The notes beneath the pieces are model-generated. The model was not told the DNA's origin, ran no database searches, and saw nothing but the letters and a program-made list of their open reading frames with translations. This document shows positions 1 through 10,290 of a DNA stretch of 64,000 bases, one piece after another (the stretch's first letter is position 1; every line of letters starts with the position of its first letter). This DNA is from Emiliania huxleyi CCMP1516 (lineage: Eukaryota > Haptophyta > Isochrysidales > Noelaerhabdaceae). The position numbers and the translations under genes are program-made. The DNA is taken from assembly GCF_000372725.1 (NCBI RefSeq), contig NW_005198537.1, positions 221,114 to 285,113 on the forward strand. The letters are read 5' to 3'.

Positions 1-1955
1 GAGGCCGTGCCGGGCCTATGTCGGGGCCGTGTCGGGGCAGTGTGGCGGGATGGCTCTCGGGGGGACGTGCGTGCGCACGTGTGGTCCGTCGATGCGGAGG
101 CGTCCTGTACCGTCTGCAGCACCGTCTTGTCGAGGGGGAGGGCGTTGGCCTGGTCCTGCTCGAAGTAGCGCGTCACCGCGTTGGGCGCGACCACCTCGGC
201 GCGGCCTCTCCGCGGGGTCTCCGTCCCGAGGATGAGCCGCAGCAGCGTCGACTTGCCCGCCCCGTTCGGGCCGATGATCGCGATCCGGTCGCCGCGCTCG
301 ATGCACAGGTCGACGTCCGAGAAGAGGGTCGAGCCGCCGTAGCCGTGCTCGACGCCCTCGAGCTCGATGAGCTCCTTGGAGCAGCGCGGCGCGGGAGGGA
401 AGCGGAAGCCGAACCTCGCGCGTGCGGTGAAGGGCTTGGGCATGTGCTTATCGCCGCCGGGCTGCAGCTCGGCGAGCGCGCGCTCCTTGGCGCGCACCGT
501 CGCGGCGGCGGCCTCGTTGTTGCGCAGGCGCGAGACGTCCGCCTTGAGCGCCTTGATCTCCTTTTGCTGCGCCTCCCACGCCGCGGTGGCGAGCCGGACC
601 CGCTCGCCCTTGAGCTTCAGGAAGGAGCGGTAGTTGCCTGCGGGGTAGGGTTAGGGTTAGGGTTAGGGTTGAGCTTGGGAGAAGGAGCGGTAGTTGCCAG
701 TGGGGCGTGCCGCGCCGCACTGTGCCGCGCCGCCGTGTGCCGCGCCGCCGCCGTGGGCGCCGTGGGGCGGAGGGAGGAGCGGGGTCTGAGGGAGGAGGGG
801 CGGAGTGGTCGCCTGGGTACGAGTGCGTGACGCCGTACTCCGTCTCGACCATCTTAGTGCAGACGCGGTCGAGGAACTCGCGGTCGTGCGAGACGAGGAC
901 GAGGGCGAGCTTGGACGTCTGCTCGCGCAGGTAGCCCTCGAGCCACTCCACCGAGTCGAGGTCCATGTGGTTGGTCGGCTCGTCGAGCAGCAGCACCTGC
1001 GGCAGCCGCGGCGCGGGTGAGCAGGCCCTCTCGCCAGAGTGTGCCGGCGAGTCGGCCGAGGAGGGGCAGCAGCACCTGCGGCTCCTGCAGCAGCGCCTTG
1101 CCGAGCCCGATCCGCATCTTCCACCCGCCCGAGAAGGCGGTCACCGGCAGCTCGGCGTCCGACGGGGAGAAGCCCATCGCACTCATCATCCTCTCGGCGC
1201 GCTTCTCGATGGCGCCCGCGTCGGACGCGTCCAGCTGCGCCTGCAGCTCCGCCATCGTGTCGAGCGCGCCCTGCATCGCGTCGGCGTCCTCGCCTGCGGC
1301 GGCGAGCGCCGCCTCCGCCTCGTCGTACCGCGCGCGGAGCGAGAGCACCTGCAGGAAGGAGAGGGGCGGTGCGCGGCAGAGGGGACGCTGGCGCGTCGGC
1401 ACGGGAGGCGGAGGGGGGGAGGGCTGCTCGCAGGCGGCGGCGAGGGAGGGGGAGAGCCTCGCCGCTCGACTGGCCCCTCGACTGCGCACCTCGACTGCGC
1501 ACCCCTCGACTGCGCTCCTCGACTGCGCTCCTCGACTGCGCACCTCTGGACAGGCGGGGCTACTTCTCGGCTACTTCTCTGTCCCGCTCGCGCCTCCGAA
1601 AAGACGGAGAGCATCTCGTCCCGCAGCGAGCGGTCGTCGCGGAGCTCCTCGCGGAACTCCTGCCGCAGAAAGGCAACCTTGATGTCCGCCGATGACTTGA
1701 CAATCTCGCCGCCGTCGAGCTCGAGCTCCCCGGCAAGGACGCGCAGCTGCGTCGTCTTGCCGGCTCCGTTGTTTCCGACGAGGCCGACGCGCTGCCCCGT
1801 CTGCACGTCCCAGCTCGCGTCGGTCAGCACGTCCTGGTTGCGGAATCGCAGCTGGCCGCCGCTCATCTTGAGGTACGCGAACCCTGGCTCGGCGCCCTCG
1901 AACCGCTCGATGCGAGACCCCATCCCGCGCCGGCCAGAGGTGTCGGTGCCGCCGC

Positions 1956-1989
<34 letters not shown>

Positions 1990-2916
1990 CTCGTCATCCG
2001 CGGCCGGCTTGGCCTTGCCCTGCTTCTTCTTGGACAGCCGCACCGCCGGCTCCGCCGGCTCATCCGCCGCCTCCTCGACCGCCGCCGCCTCGACCGCCTC
2101 CTCCGCTGCGTCCGCCGCCTCCTCGTCGGCCGCCGCTGGCGCGGGCTCCTCCGCCACGAGCGGCGGAGGAGGAGGCGACGTGGACGGGACGGCGGGCGGC
2201 GGCGCGGCGGCGGCAGCGGCGGCGGGCGCGCCCAGCGAGAGCCCCAGCTGGTTGACCAGCTCGTCCGCTTGCGCCAGCAGCGGGCCGGCTCCGCTTATGC
2301 CCATCGCCTCGTTGCACGCGCTCAGCGCGGCCGGCACCGGCAAGGAGGCGTCCACGCCCAGCTGATCGCACACGGCCCGCACCTTGTCTGCAAGGGTCAC
2401 GGCCGGCGCCGCCGCCGCGGCCGGCGCGGCGGGCTCGGGCGTGGGCGCCGCAGGCTCTGGCGGCGGAGCTGCGAGATCGCGCTTCTTCAGCTTCTTCTTG
2501 CCCATGGCGGGCGCGACAGGGGCGAGCGGGTCGTCCGCCGCGCCTGTTGCCGCCGCCGCCTCCATCGCCTCGAGCGCCTCGAGCGCCGCCAGCGCCGCTG
2601 GCGCGAGCCCACCCTTCTTTGCCTTTTTGGGCTTCTTTGCAGCCTTGCCGGCGGGCGCCACGGGAGACAGCCCGTCGTCCGCCGCCTCCGCGCCACCGCC
2701 CGCCGCCTCGCCCGCCTCCCACGCATCGAGCGCCTCGAGTGCGCCGGCCGGGGCACCCTTGCCCTTCTTCTTCTTCTTTGCCATCATGACCACGGGCAGG
2801 AGCGGCGGCGGCCGCGCGCGCAGTGCCGGGCCGTGCCGCGCCGGCGCGCCGAGACCGCGTGCATCCTGCAGCAGCAACGCGAGCGAAAGGCAGATTTTCA
2901 GCGGCGAGAGCTTCAT
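1..2916 (-). CDS. ABC-F family ATPase (tandem ATP-binding cassettes), 3' end beyond window start
   Basis: Soluble twin-cassette ATPase of the ABC-F (EF3/Uup/GCN20) type; members act on ribosomes rather than in membranes. Exons in gene order: 2916-1594, 1348-1076, 996-813, 637 to beyond position 1. The first ATG (2916) opens a hydrophobic leader ([20 protein letters not shown]), suggesting ER or plastid targeting. A long Ala/Lys/Pro-rich low-complexity stretch follows. Cassette 1 has Walker [13 protein letters not shown], signature [16 protein letters not shown], Walker [15 protein letters not shown] and switch His [13 protein letters not shown]. The [16 protein letters not shown] linker and a basic coiled coil lead to cassette 2 Walker [17 protein letters not shown]; its signature and Walker B lie off the window. 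Introns 1 and 3 use GC donors. Family assignment is firm; the subfamily is not assigned. Confidence 0.93.
610..698. repeat. Interstitial telomeric tract inside an intron, bracketed by a copied exon end
   Basis: About four TTAGGG units occupy 646-670 in the third ABC-F intron. The 18-mer gaaggagcggtagttgcc occurs on both sides (621-638 and 681-698), and the match extends leftward as ttgagctt. The left copy is the start of an exon; the right copy is intronic. On the coding strand the tract reads CCCTAA, directly upstream of the acceptor at 638, so it supplies the pyrimidine tract. Confidence 0.9.
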
Positions 2917-3178
2917 GGCGTCAATGCGACGGGCGCAGCGCTGGACTCGGCGCAGCGCTGGCCTGGAGCTCGTGGTTGGAGGCACAGCGGCGACAAGAAT
3001 TTTCCAGGCCGAGAATTTGCGGCGCGCCTGCTCGTGGACCCTGTCCTCCACTGCGGGACGCGGAAACGAAAGGTGTGTAGACCCCAGTTCCAGCGGACGC
3101 AGCGAGCGTCGGGACTCCGTCCCAGCAGACGAAGTCTTCCTCGTGGGCTCCACGGCCCGGATCGCGAGCTCGATCGAT
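2917..3178. other. Upstream region of the ABC-F gene; nothing recognised
   Basis: Gene-free stretch between the ABC-F start codon and the long inverted repeat. It presumably contains the promoter, but no motif stands out. Confidence 0.4.
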
Positions 3179-3932
3179 ACGCGACGCGCTCGGCCTCCGC
3201 TGGCGGCTGCCGCAAGAGCGGCTGGCTCACGGCAGCGTCTCGCCGGTTGCCGGATAGGAGAGTACAGAACGTCTGGAGTGTAACTGTGTACGTGAGATCG
3301 GTTTTGATAACAAGCACGGTCGATCCGTCAAAGCGATACACTCGTTCCTATCTCGCTGGAGGGCTGGCACGGAGCTCTGTTGCCGACAAACAGGAAGAGC
3401 CGAGCGGCAAGAAGGGCTCGATGGGAACCGTCAGAAGAGCTTCAGGTGTAACCTGAAGTCCGTCGTGACGCTCTTGTTCCCCCCAGGTTTGACCGCGCAG
3501 CTTCCAAAACTCGACGATATCTCCGGAAAGACTGCGAACGTCCCGCAGAGCGGCAGCATGAGAGGCGCAGAGAGGCTGCGAGTGCTCGACGAGTCTTGCG
3601 AGCTGCGCGTTCAAACCTGGGGGGAACCGACCGCATCAGGGTGGACTTCCGAAACCTCCGTGAGCACGTTTGACGGTTCTCGCTCCCCATCGAGCCCTTC
3701 TTGCCGCTCGGCTCTTCCTGTTTGTCGGCAACAGAGCTCCGTGCCAGCCCTCCAGCGAGATAGGAACGAGTGTATCGCTTTGACGGATCGACCGTGCTTG
3801 TTATCAAAACCGATCTCACGTACACAGTTACACTCCAGACGTTCTGTACTCTCCTATCCGGCAACCGGCGAGACGCTGCCGTGAGCCAGCCGCTCTTGCG
3901 GCAGCCGCCAGCGGAGGCCGAGCGCGTCGCGT
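3179..3932. repeat. Long inverted repeat (two 247-bp arms, about 260-bp centre)
   Basis: Arms 3179-3425 and 3686-3932 are reverse complements with no difference that I found; an open frame of about 80 residues reads identically from both. The centre is itself a diverged inverted repeat: a CCCCCCAGGTTTGA block near 3480 has its complement near 3625. The outer ends diverge at once, so this is a discrete fold-back unit. It could be a MITE-like fold-back transposon or a recent inverted duplication. No transposase was seen. Confidence 0.9.
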
Positions 3933-4059
3933 GAGTTGAAATCGATGTGGCGAGTCGACCGCCAGTCCGTACGATGGCACTGCGACCGCGGCGGCTGCTG
4001 GCGAGGGCAGCAGCGGTGCGCGCGAGGCGGCAACGTAATCGGGTCCGAAGTCCGGACCC

Positions 4060-4260
4060 GATTTGGGGTCCACACACCTTTTCGCCGAGTGGCCTCCCCT
4101 ATCCCTCGTTTGGGTTGTCTGCCGGCTTTCTTTCTTTTCAACCCAAGCGCCAAGGCGCAAGGCGCAAGGGAGGACGACGGGAGAACGTAACACTCTGCCG
4201 CCCCAAATGTAATGTGAATGTAAATGTGAATGCAAATGTGAATGGAAATGTAACATGACA
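4060..4260. repeat. Retroposon-like fragment and (AATGTG)n tandem repeat
   Basis: Positions 4080-4135 (cctatccctcgtttgggttg followed by a CTTT-rich tail) match, in the opposite orientation, the sequence at about 23870-23930. They resemble the 3' tail of the repeat family at 30.6, 38 and 62 kb. Positions 4206-4252 are a short degenerate array of AATGTG/AATGGA hexamers. The rest, to 4491, shows nothing recognisable. Confidence 0.6.
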
Positions 4261-4491
4261 AATGGCAAAATTTACAATCAACAATATAACCCATATGCAA
4301 CCAAAGGGAAAACAGGGCGCGTGCACGCTATACAACGTCAACGATGCCTGCAGTTGTCATGTCACATGCGCGCGTCGTTCACTACTCGCTAGGTTCACAT
4401 GGCTGATGTAGTATATTGCGGGAGCCACCGCGCAGGCGCGCAGGTGCCGCAAGGCGCGTGGCGCGTTGCGCCAGAGCCACACCACGGTGGG

Positions 4492-6815
4492 CTAGACCGC
4501 CCGGATCATCGCCCCTGGCGGCACGAGCTCGACCACCTCGGCGGGCGCGCCCGATTCAGCGGCCGCTCCAAACCCGGCAGCCTCGAGCCACCGCGCGCCC
4601 TCGACTCGTAGGAGGGGCGGGAGCACCGGGGAGATGGCCCAGCGCTGGCCGAGGGCGCGCGCCTCGCGGAGCGCGCGCGCGATGAGCATGGCCGACCACT
4701 CGGCGCGCTGCTCCGGCGTCACGTCCCGCTGCAGAGAGAGCTGCTCGAGCCACGCGACGCCTGCGGGCCGGGGTCGCGGGCGTGCGGCGCGTGCCCTGGA
4801 GGGCGGGGTGGGCTGGGCCGCGCAGCACCTCGAGCGGCGCCGTCGGGCACGAGGAGGCACGCCCCGCCGAGGTCGCCGTTGAGCCGGCCGCCCGCCTACA
4901 GGAGGGATGCGAGAAGCTTCAGGGAAGGGCCCCGGAGAGGTCGCCATGAGCCGGCCGCCGGCCGCCTGGCTCCTCGCTCGCGCGTCGGCCGCCTCTTCGG
5001 CCGAGTACGGGAGGATGACGTGCCTGGGTGGGGCGGCGAGAGAGGGTGGCACGGTGGAGGAACGCACGCAAAGAGCGACCGCATGACGGGGAGTGTGAGT
5101 CTGCAGCATGACGGGGAGTGTGAGTCTGCAGCATGACGGGGAGTGTGAGTCTGCAGCATGACGGGGAGTGTGAGTCTGCAGCATGACGGGGAGTGTAAGT
5201 CTGCAGCATGACGGGGAGTGTAAGTCTGCAGCATGACGGGGAGTGTAAGTCTGCAGCGTGACGGGGAGTGTAAGTCTGCAGCATGACGGGGAGTGTGAGT
5301 CTGCAGCATGACGGGGAGTGTGAGTCTGCAGCGTCTGCGGCGGCGCATCTACCCTCGACGCGCAGCCCCTTGTCGTCGTTGGCAAAGCTCGTGGCGCTGC
5401 CGTGGCAGCGCTGGCGCAGCAGCGCGACGGCCTGGGAGAGGGAGAGGGCGAGGTGTCGAGCGCGTCGCGAGTGGGAAGCGTCGAGTGTTGAGCGCGAGCC
5501 TGGTAGAGGGACAGCGCCTCCGCCGCGCCCTGCGCCTCGATGTCCGACCACGAGAGGCAGAGGATTACGCCGCCGGAGCCCTGCGAGGCGACGCCCACCG
5601 CGCCAGCCACGCTCAGCGGACGGAACTGCGCTGCAGGCCGACCCGCGCTGCCCTCGCCGGCGCCCTCGGCGGTCACGTTGGAGCGGAGGGCGCGCAGCGC
5701 TGCGCCGAGGGCGGCTCGCCTGGCCCGCACCTGCAGGAGGGCCCGGAGAAGGTTCCGAGGGGGGGCGGGGCTGAGGGACGGGCGGCTCTCCCGGCCCCGC
5801 CACCTGCGGCTCGACGATCTCGTGGAGGTCGCGAGCGTGCGGGCGGGCGGGCAGCTGCGCCAGCCGCTCGTACTCGGACGCGCCTCCCAGCGCTAGCATC
5901 ACCTGCCGTGGCCCGGGGCAGGGTGAGAGGGGGGAGGTGGGGAGGCAGGGAGGAGGGGTGAGAGAGGGGAGGTGGGGAGGCAGAGAGGACCTGCCACGGC
6001 TCGGGGTGGGCGCGATAGAGCATCGCCTTTCCGAGCATCTCCGTCACGACGGGCAGCTCGCCGCCCAGCACGTTTGGCCGCGCGGCCGAGGCGGGCTCCT
6101 CGCCGCCCTCGGGCGGCGTGCTCGCTTGCGGTGTGACGTAGTGCCGCTCGGCGAAGTGCGAGACCGCGTCCCTTCTTCCGGCCGCGGAGAATCGGTGCAC
6201 CTCGCGCGTGACGTGGTGCGGCTCGAAGGCGAACACCGTCTCAAAGCGCGCGCGCTCGAACTTGAGCAGCCCGACGGCCGGAGAGTTGAGGCACACGGAG
6301 GCCTGGGTCGAGGCACGCAGCCACGCGCAGGCGTTGCGGTGCGCGGGGCTGTCGCGGTCGTAGTCGGAGCAGCCGGCGACCATGACACCCGCCGCACGCT
6401 CGACGGGCTCGCAGTACTCCAGAATGCCCAGCCGAAGCCGCCGCCTGTCGGCCACGGGCCAGTCCGCGCTGACCGTCTCCTCCGCCGCCGCAAGGGTCTT
6501 GAGGTTCGGGAGCATCAGCACGAGAGGGCCGCTGAGGACGGTGAGAGCGCGCATGCAGCGTAGCGCAAGGTGTACGAAGGCATCGTCGTTCTCTTGCACA
6601 ATCTCCGCCTCCACAGTCATCTCTCGCTGTCCAGACACGACGGCAGACATCACCGCCGCCCGTGCTGCCTCAGCCATCTCCTCGACGCTGCTCGGCACGC
6701 TGCAGCCGAGGACGCGGCAGCGTGGGCGGTCGCGGAGCGCGGCGACATGAAAGCGTGGATGCCGTATCGCATCGGAGGCGGCGAGGAGTGTGACGGTAAT
6801 CAGGAACATTCGCAT
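4492..6815 (-). CDS. Probable plastid-targeted DUF1995-like protein
   Basis: Modelled exons 6815-5991, 5902-5804, 5730-5496 and 4760-4492 join in frame to about 475 residues. The start MRMFLITVTLLAASDAIRHP is a short hydrophobic leader, compatible with a bipartite plastid signal. The following block (EEMAEAARAAVMSAVVSGQ, then VLMLPNLKTLAAAEE and LGKAMLYRAHPEPWQ) resembles the DUF1995 family of photosynthetic organisms, some members of which affect photosystem assembly or stability. That link is from memory of family style, not a search. The first two introns are GT-AG; the last appears to be GC-AG and contains the 25-bp minisatellite. The last join is the least certain: phase requires a donor a few bases past the obvious CAG. 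Function unknown. Confidence 0.6.
5081..5330. repeat. Minisatellite, 10 perfect-length units of 25 bp
   Basis: Ten contiguous 25-bp units beginning gcatgacggggagtg and ending tctgca. Variation is limited to a g/a switch in the middle of the unit and two c[ag]tg changes. The array lies wholly inside the last intron of the 4492-6815 gene. Its edges coincide with whole units. Confidence 0.95.
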
Positions 6816-7127
6816 AAGCGTGTTTAGCTGCTTTGGCGCAAGCCGAAGCTGGACTGCTTGGCGCGAACGCCGACAGACTTGGGCAGGGGAAAGAATTCAC
6901 TGGTCAGCTCCAAGTGCTCCAAGCAACTCCCTCGTCCTCACTGGAAGGGAATCTTAGGTGGTCCGGTTCATGATGGCCCCGCCGTGCCAACCAGTTTAAA
7001 TTCCTCGTGGACGAGCTGGTCTTGGCCCGGCATGACAGGCTGCATCCCCTGGACAACAGGCCCGCGATTTGTTGCGAGATCGCTCATAAGTATGCAAGCC
7101 ACACCAAGGTCTCTATAAGGGTTGTTG

Positions 7128-7300
7128 AAGGCGATCACACGCCACACCCCTGAACGAGAGGCCGAGCCGGCAAGGTTTTTTATGGTTCCTTCCTACAAGT
7201 GATCGCGTTCGACGTTAAGGCGATCACACGCCACACCCCTGAACGAGAGGCCGAGCCGGCAAGGTTTTTTATGGTTTCCTACAAGTGATCGTTCGACGTT
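7128..7300. repeat. Tandem duplication of about 89 bp
   Basis: The block starting aaggcgatcacacgccacac is repeated at 7128 and 7217 with a few small indels near the gatcg/ttcgac end. It lies just downstream of the hydrolase gene and probably includes its 3' flank. Between 6816 and 7127 I see no gene. Confidence 0.85.
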
Positions 7301-7353
7301 CGTGCAAGAGAGGCCAACTTTGCCAAAACGACGCGCACCCAAAAAAATACCTA

Positions 7354-8248
7354 TCACCACCCACTGGCACTGCCACTCCCCAGCAGCGCGCCAAACACGC
7401 GGCCAATCTCCTCCTCGGACTGCCGCGTCATAAATACGTGGGAATCGCTCAGTCTGTGCATGGCGGCGCCGGTCCGCTGGAGGGCCTCGTGCTGCGACGG
7501 CGGGCAAAAGCCGTCATCGCTCGCGTGAAAGATGTGGACGAGCGGAGGGGCGGCTGCCGCCGCCGCGGCGCCCTGGGATGCGAAGCCAGCGGCGAGCTTG
7601 ATGCACGCCGCCTCCGCGCCCGCCGCCTCGTCCGCCTCGTCCGCCTCGTCGTGACAACAGCGCGCGCCCCCGCCCCCGCCGCGTGCAGAGAAGAAGGGCG
7701 CCGGCAGCGCAAGCCGTGCTGCCGAGGCCTGCGCACGGGCCGCCTCGGGTGAGCGTGCGCAGTGGCGCTGGGTGTCGGGCGTCGGGCGCGCAGGAGCCGC
7801 TCGCCATGGCTTCGAGCGTCGGCGCCAGCAGCAGCGTCGGGCCACGCCACCGCCGCTCACTCAGCAGCCAGCAGGCGACGCCGCCGCCCCACGAGAAGCC
7901 AACCACGAGATCCACGGTGCCGCCCTTGAGGCAGAGCTCTGCCGCCGCCACCGAGCGACGGATGGCGCCGCGCACGAGCAGCGCCACAAGCCTCGGCGCC
8001 AGGCACAGCACGGCGGCGCCGGTCACGAGCGCAGCGGCAGCGCCGCACCCGGCCGCGGAGACCGCCCACGGAAGGCAAGCGGCTCCGGCGAGCAGCGCAG
8101 CCTCCCACGTGAAGCACCAGCGCGCGCCCTGCGGCGGCATGTGCAGCGGCGGCTCGACAAAGGTGCACTCCCCAGACCAGCGCCGCCGCAGGTAGTCGAG
8201 AGGTCCGCCCGACCAGCCGCCGAGCACAAGCACTCGGGGCTTGCACAT
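7354..8248 (-). CDS. Alpha/beta-hydrolase-fold protein
   Basis: Two exons, 8248-7805 and 7728-7354, joined by a 76-nt GC-AG intron, give 272 residues. The N-terminus MCKPRVLVLGGWSGGPLDYL has the beta-strand and oxyanion-type GGWSG expected of the fold. The nucleophile elbow is GFSWGG, the acid is probably in HIFHASDDGFCP, and the histidine is in DSHVFM. After the first strand there is a membrane-like segment rich in Ala/Leu/Gly, so the protein may be membrane associated. Substrate unknown; esterase or lipase-like activity is an inference from the catalytic triad. Confidence 0.8.
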
Positions 8249-8386
8249 ATCTGTCTCGCCCTGGGGGCGCGGTAGAGCGATTCCGGTCTACCGCCACCGC
8301 TCACACCTCGCTGCGCCTTTACCGCTACCGCCAGAGGCCGCCCGCTGTTTACCGCTACCGCTAGACCCCACTCAGTTATGGGTGCA

Positions 8387-9241
8387 GGATTCGACACTTC
8401 AGCTTGGTGGAGGCCGAGCAAGCCTGCTCTAGCCTCACGCGTTCGCCCCTGTTGTCTGTTGTTTGTTGTGCCCTTGTTTGTTCTCTTGGCACCTGGGAGT
8501 GCTGGGGGGGGCGACAGGGAGAATGTGGCCCTGAGTTATGTGTACGCCAACTCAGGGTGTGTGGCAGCCAGCTGGCTGTGTGTCTTGTGAGCCTGTTTGT
8601 GTCTGTGTGTCGCTCGTGCGTGTCGTCATCATCTGTCCCGCGTCCACCCATACCGCGTTGGTGTCCAGTCCGAGCCTGACTGTTCTTCATCTTTCTACAT
8701 ACATACAGCTTGGTATAGTATCATCGTATCCCAGATCATACCCCAGGGCTATACCCTGATACCCTCTTGAGAGGACCCGCATTGGGCCCCTAGAGGATAG
8801 GCTGATACCCTGGTGGCGGTTACCCTTCACACCGGACACGACCCCCCTCTTCACACCTCTTCGCGCGGGTGATATGCACACATGCGGGCGCTGCCAGGAA
8901 ATCGTTCTCGAAGTCAACATGGCACCGGCAACATCCGGTGAATTCCGAAACAGCTGGCTTTGCCGAAACGAGGAGGCGTGCATTGCGCGCGCAACAGAGC
9001 TGGTGGGCGTGGCGCGCGGGTACGGCGGAAGCGCAAAGAGTTTGAATGATACCGGGGCGGACCGTGCGGGAGGGCTCGGTCCTCGGTGCGAGGTGTGAAT
9101 TGTCGCTTCGCTGCGCGGCCGCCGATGATACCTTGATACCCAGCCGAGATAAGACATAAGTCCCCACAGAGGCCAGAGCATACCTTGATACCCCCTCGAG
9201 AAGGATACGATGATACTATACCAAGCTGAAGTGTCGAATCC
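8387..9241. mobile_element. Non-autonomous DNA element with about 39-bp terminal inverted repeats
   Basis: The right end 9203-9241 is the reverse complement of a left end made of 8387-8408 plus 8715-8731. The left end is interrupted by the nested insertion described separately. Without it the element is about 560 bp. Subterminal zones carry many short GATACC motifs on both sides. No transposase was recognised, and I could not define a target duplication at the outer ends. Confidence 0.8.
8409..8705 (+). mobile_element. Retroposon (SINE- or LINE-3'-end-like), 297 bp, with 9-bp target duplication
   Basis: The insertion sits exactly between two copies of cagcttggt (8400-8408 and 8706-8714). Its 3' end (gtcgtcatcatctgtc ... 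ctgttcttca) and terminal ctttctacatacata tail recur at 29880-29963 with a ctacctacct tail. The shared 3' end, variable 5' end, simple-repeat tail and target duplication are the marks of target-primed reverse transcription. The 5' part contains a weak tRNA-like GGCCGAG ... GCGTTCGCCCC pair, so a SINE is possible but unproven. Confidence 0.82.
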
Positions 9242-10205
9242 AGCCGGCCTAGTCGACTTTCACGTTTGCGAGGGAAATAGAATTTCACGGAAATAGAATT
9301 TAAACAAATAGAATTTTACAACCACCTCCCTCGCACAACACTGGGCACGGGAAACAGAATATTCCTGGGGGCCCGATCTGTCGGGAGCGAGGGAGAGAGC
9401 AGCACGCGGGAAGAGGAAGGGAGGGTCCCTCCGGGATAGAATTTTTCTTTTTTTCTTTCGGAGAAGGTTTCATTTTTTGTGTATGTAGCTCTTACCTACA
9501 TTCCTGAAGAAGATTTCTTGTTGGTTTTCAAAAATCTTCTTACATTCCTGACTCTGCTGACAGGGTTTGCGATGAGGAGCGACCCGAAGGGTTTCTCAGA
9601 GGTTAGTGCACCACCGCCGAAGCGCAAGAACTCTACGACGGATCGGGCTCATACTAGCACCCCTGCCACCTCGCCCGAGCCGATGTTCTGGCTCAGAGAG
9701 AGATTTCTTCTTCTCTCTGGCTCAGCGAGGTTGCTGCGGAGCACTCGCGGACCGACCTTCTGGCCCAGCGAGGCCGCTGCGGGGGCACCCGGCGGCTCGG
9801 GTCACTTCTCAGCGCAAACTCAGAAACAAGCTGCCGAGCCCAAATCACTGTGAGAGTCGTGATTTCTTGTTGGTCTTTAAAAATCTCTCTCTCTCAAACT
9901 CAGTCGAGCAGGAGGTAAGGTGTGTGTGTGCGTGGAAGGGGACGATTTTGTCTTTTTTTCTTTCGGAGACAAGGAACGTTGTTGTTTCATTTTGGATCAA
10001 TTACGGGCGACGCCGAAAACATCAACAAGCAGGCGCGCCCTGTGCGCACCAACTGGATCAAGAACAAGCAAGCGGCAAACGGCCTCTCTTTTGGGCTCGA
10101 GCAGGTTTGCCTCTCGCACCCCGTCTGTTTCCTTGTTTTCCTTTCCTTTTCTCCCGCCTTCCAGCTTCCTAAGGTCTTGGCTTTTTATTTAGCAGACAAG
10201 TGCAG
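9242..10205. other. Low-complexity region with exon-like scraps; no gene called
   Basis: AATAGAATTT repeats occupy 9280-9330, and a copy of the short cacaacactgggcacggg repeat is at about 9335. Two near-copies of gatttcttgttggt lie at 9516 and 9860. Short open segments bounded by possible splice sites exist (for example a segment ending GTNWIKNKQAANGLSFGLEQ-like near 10100), but no conserved domain emerges. It could be a decayed gene. Confidence 0.4.
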
Positions 10206-10290
10206 AAACATGCACATGCACATGACAACATGACATGACATGGACATGGACATGGACATGGACATGGACATGGACAACATGCACATGCAC
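10206..10290. repeat. Hexamer tandem repeat (GGACAT / GCACAT)
   Basis: Perfect GGACAT units at about 10240-10275 are flanked by GCACAT units on both sides. Confidence 0.95.

Noticed and set aside
18..830. Long plus-strand open frames over the ABC-F exons
   Set aside because: Shadow frames of GC-rich coding DNA; the minus strand carries all the ABC motifs.
965..2365. 466-residue plus-strand open frame
   Set aside because: Ser/Ala/Pro shadow of the minus-strand low-complexity N-terminus; it crosses an intron and has no domain.
4896..5348. Repetitive protein made of LTLPVMLQTHTPRHAAD units
   Set aside because: Translation of the 25-bp intronic minisatellite; it carries no independent coding evidence.
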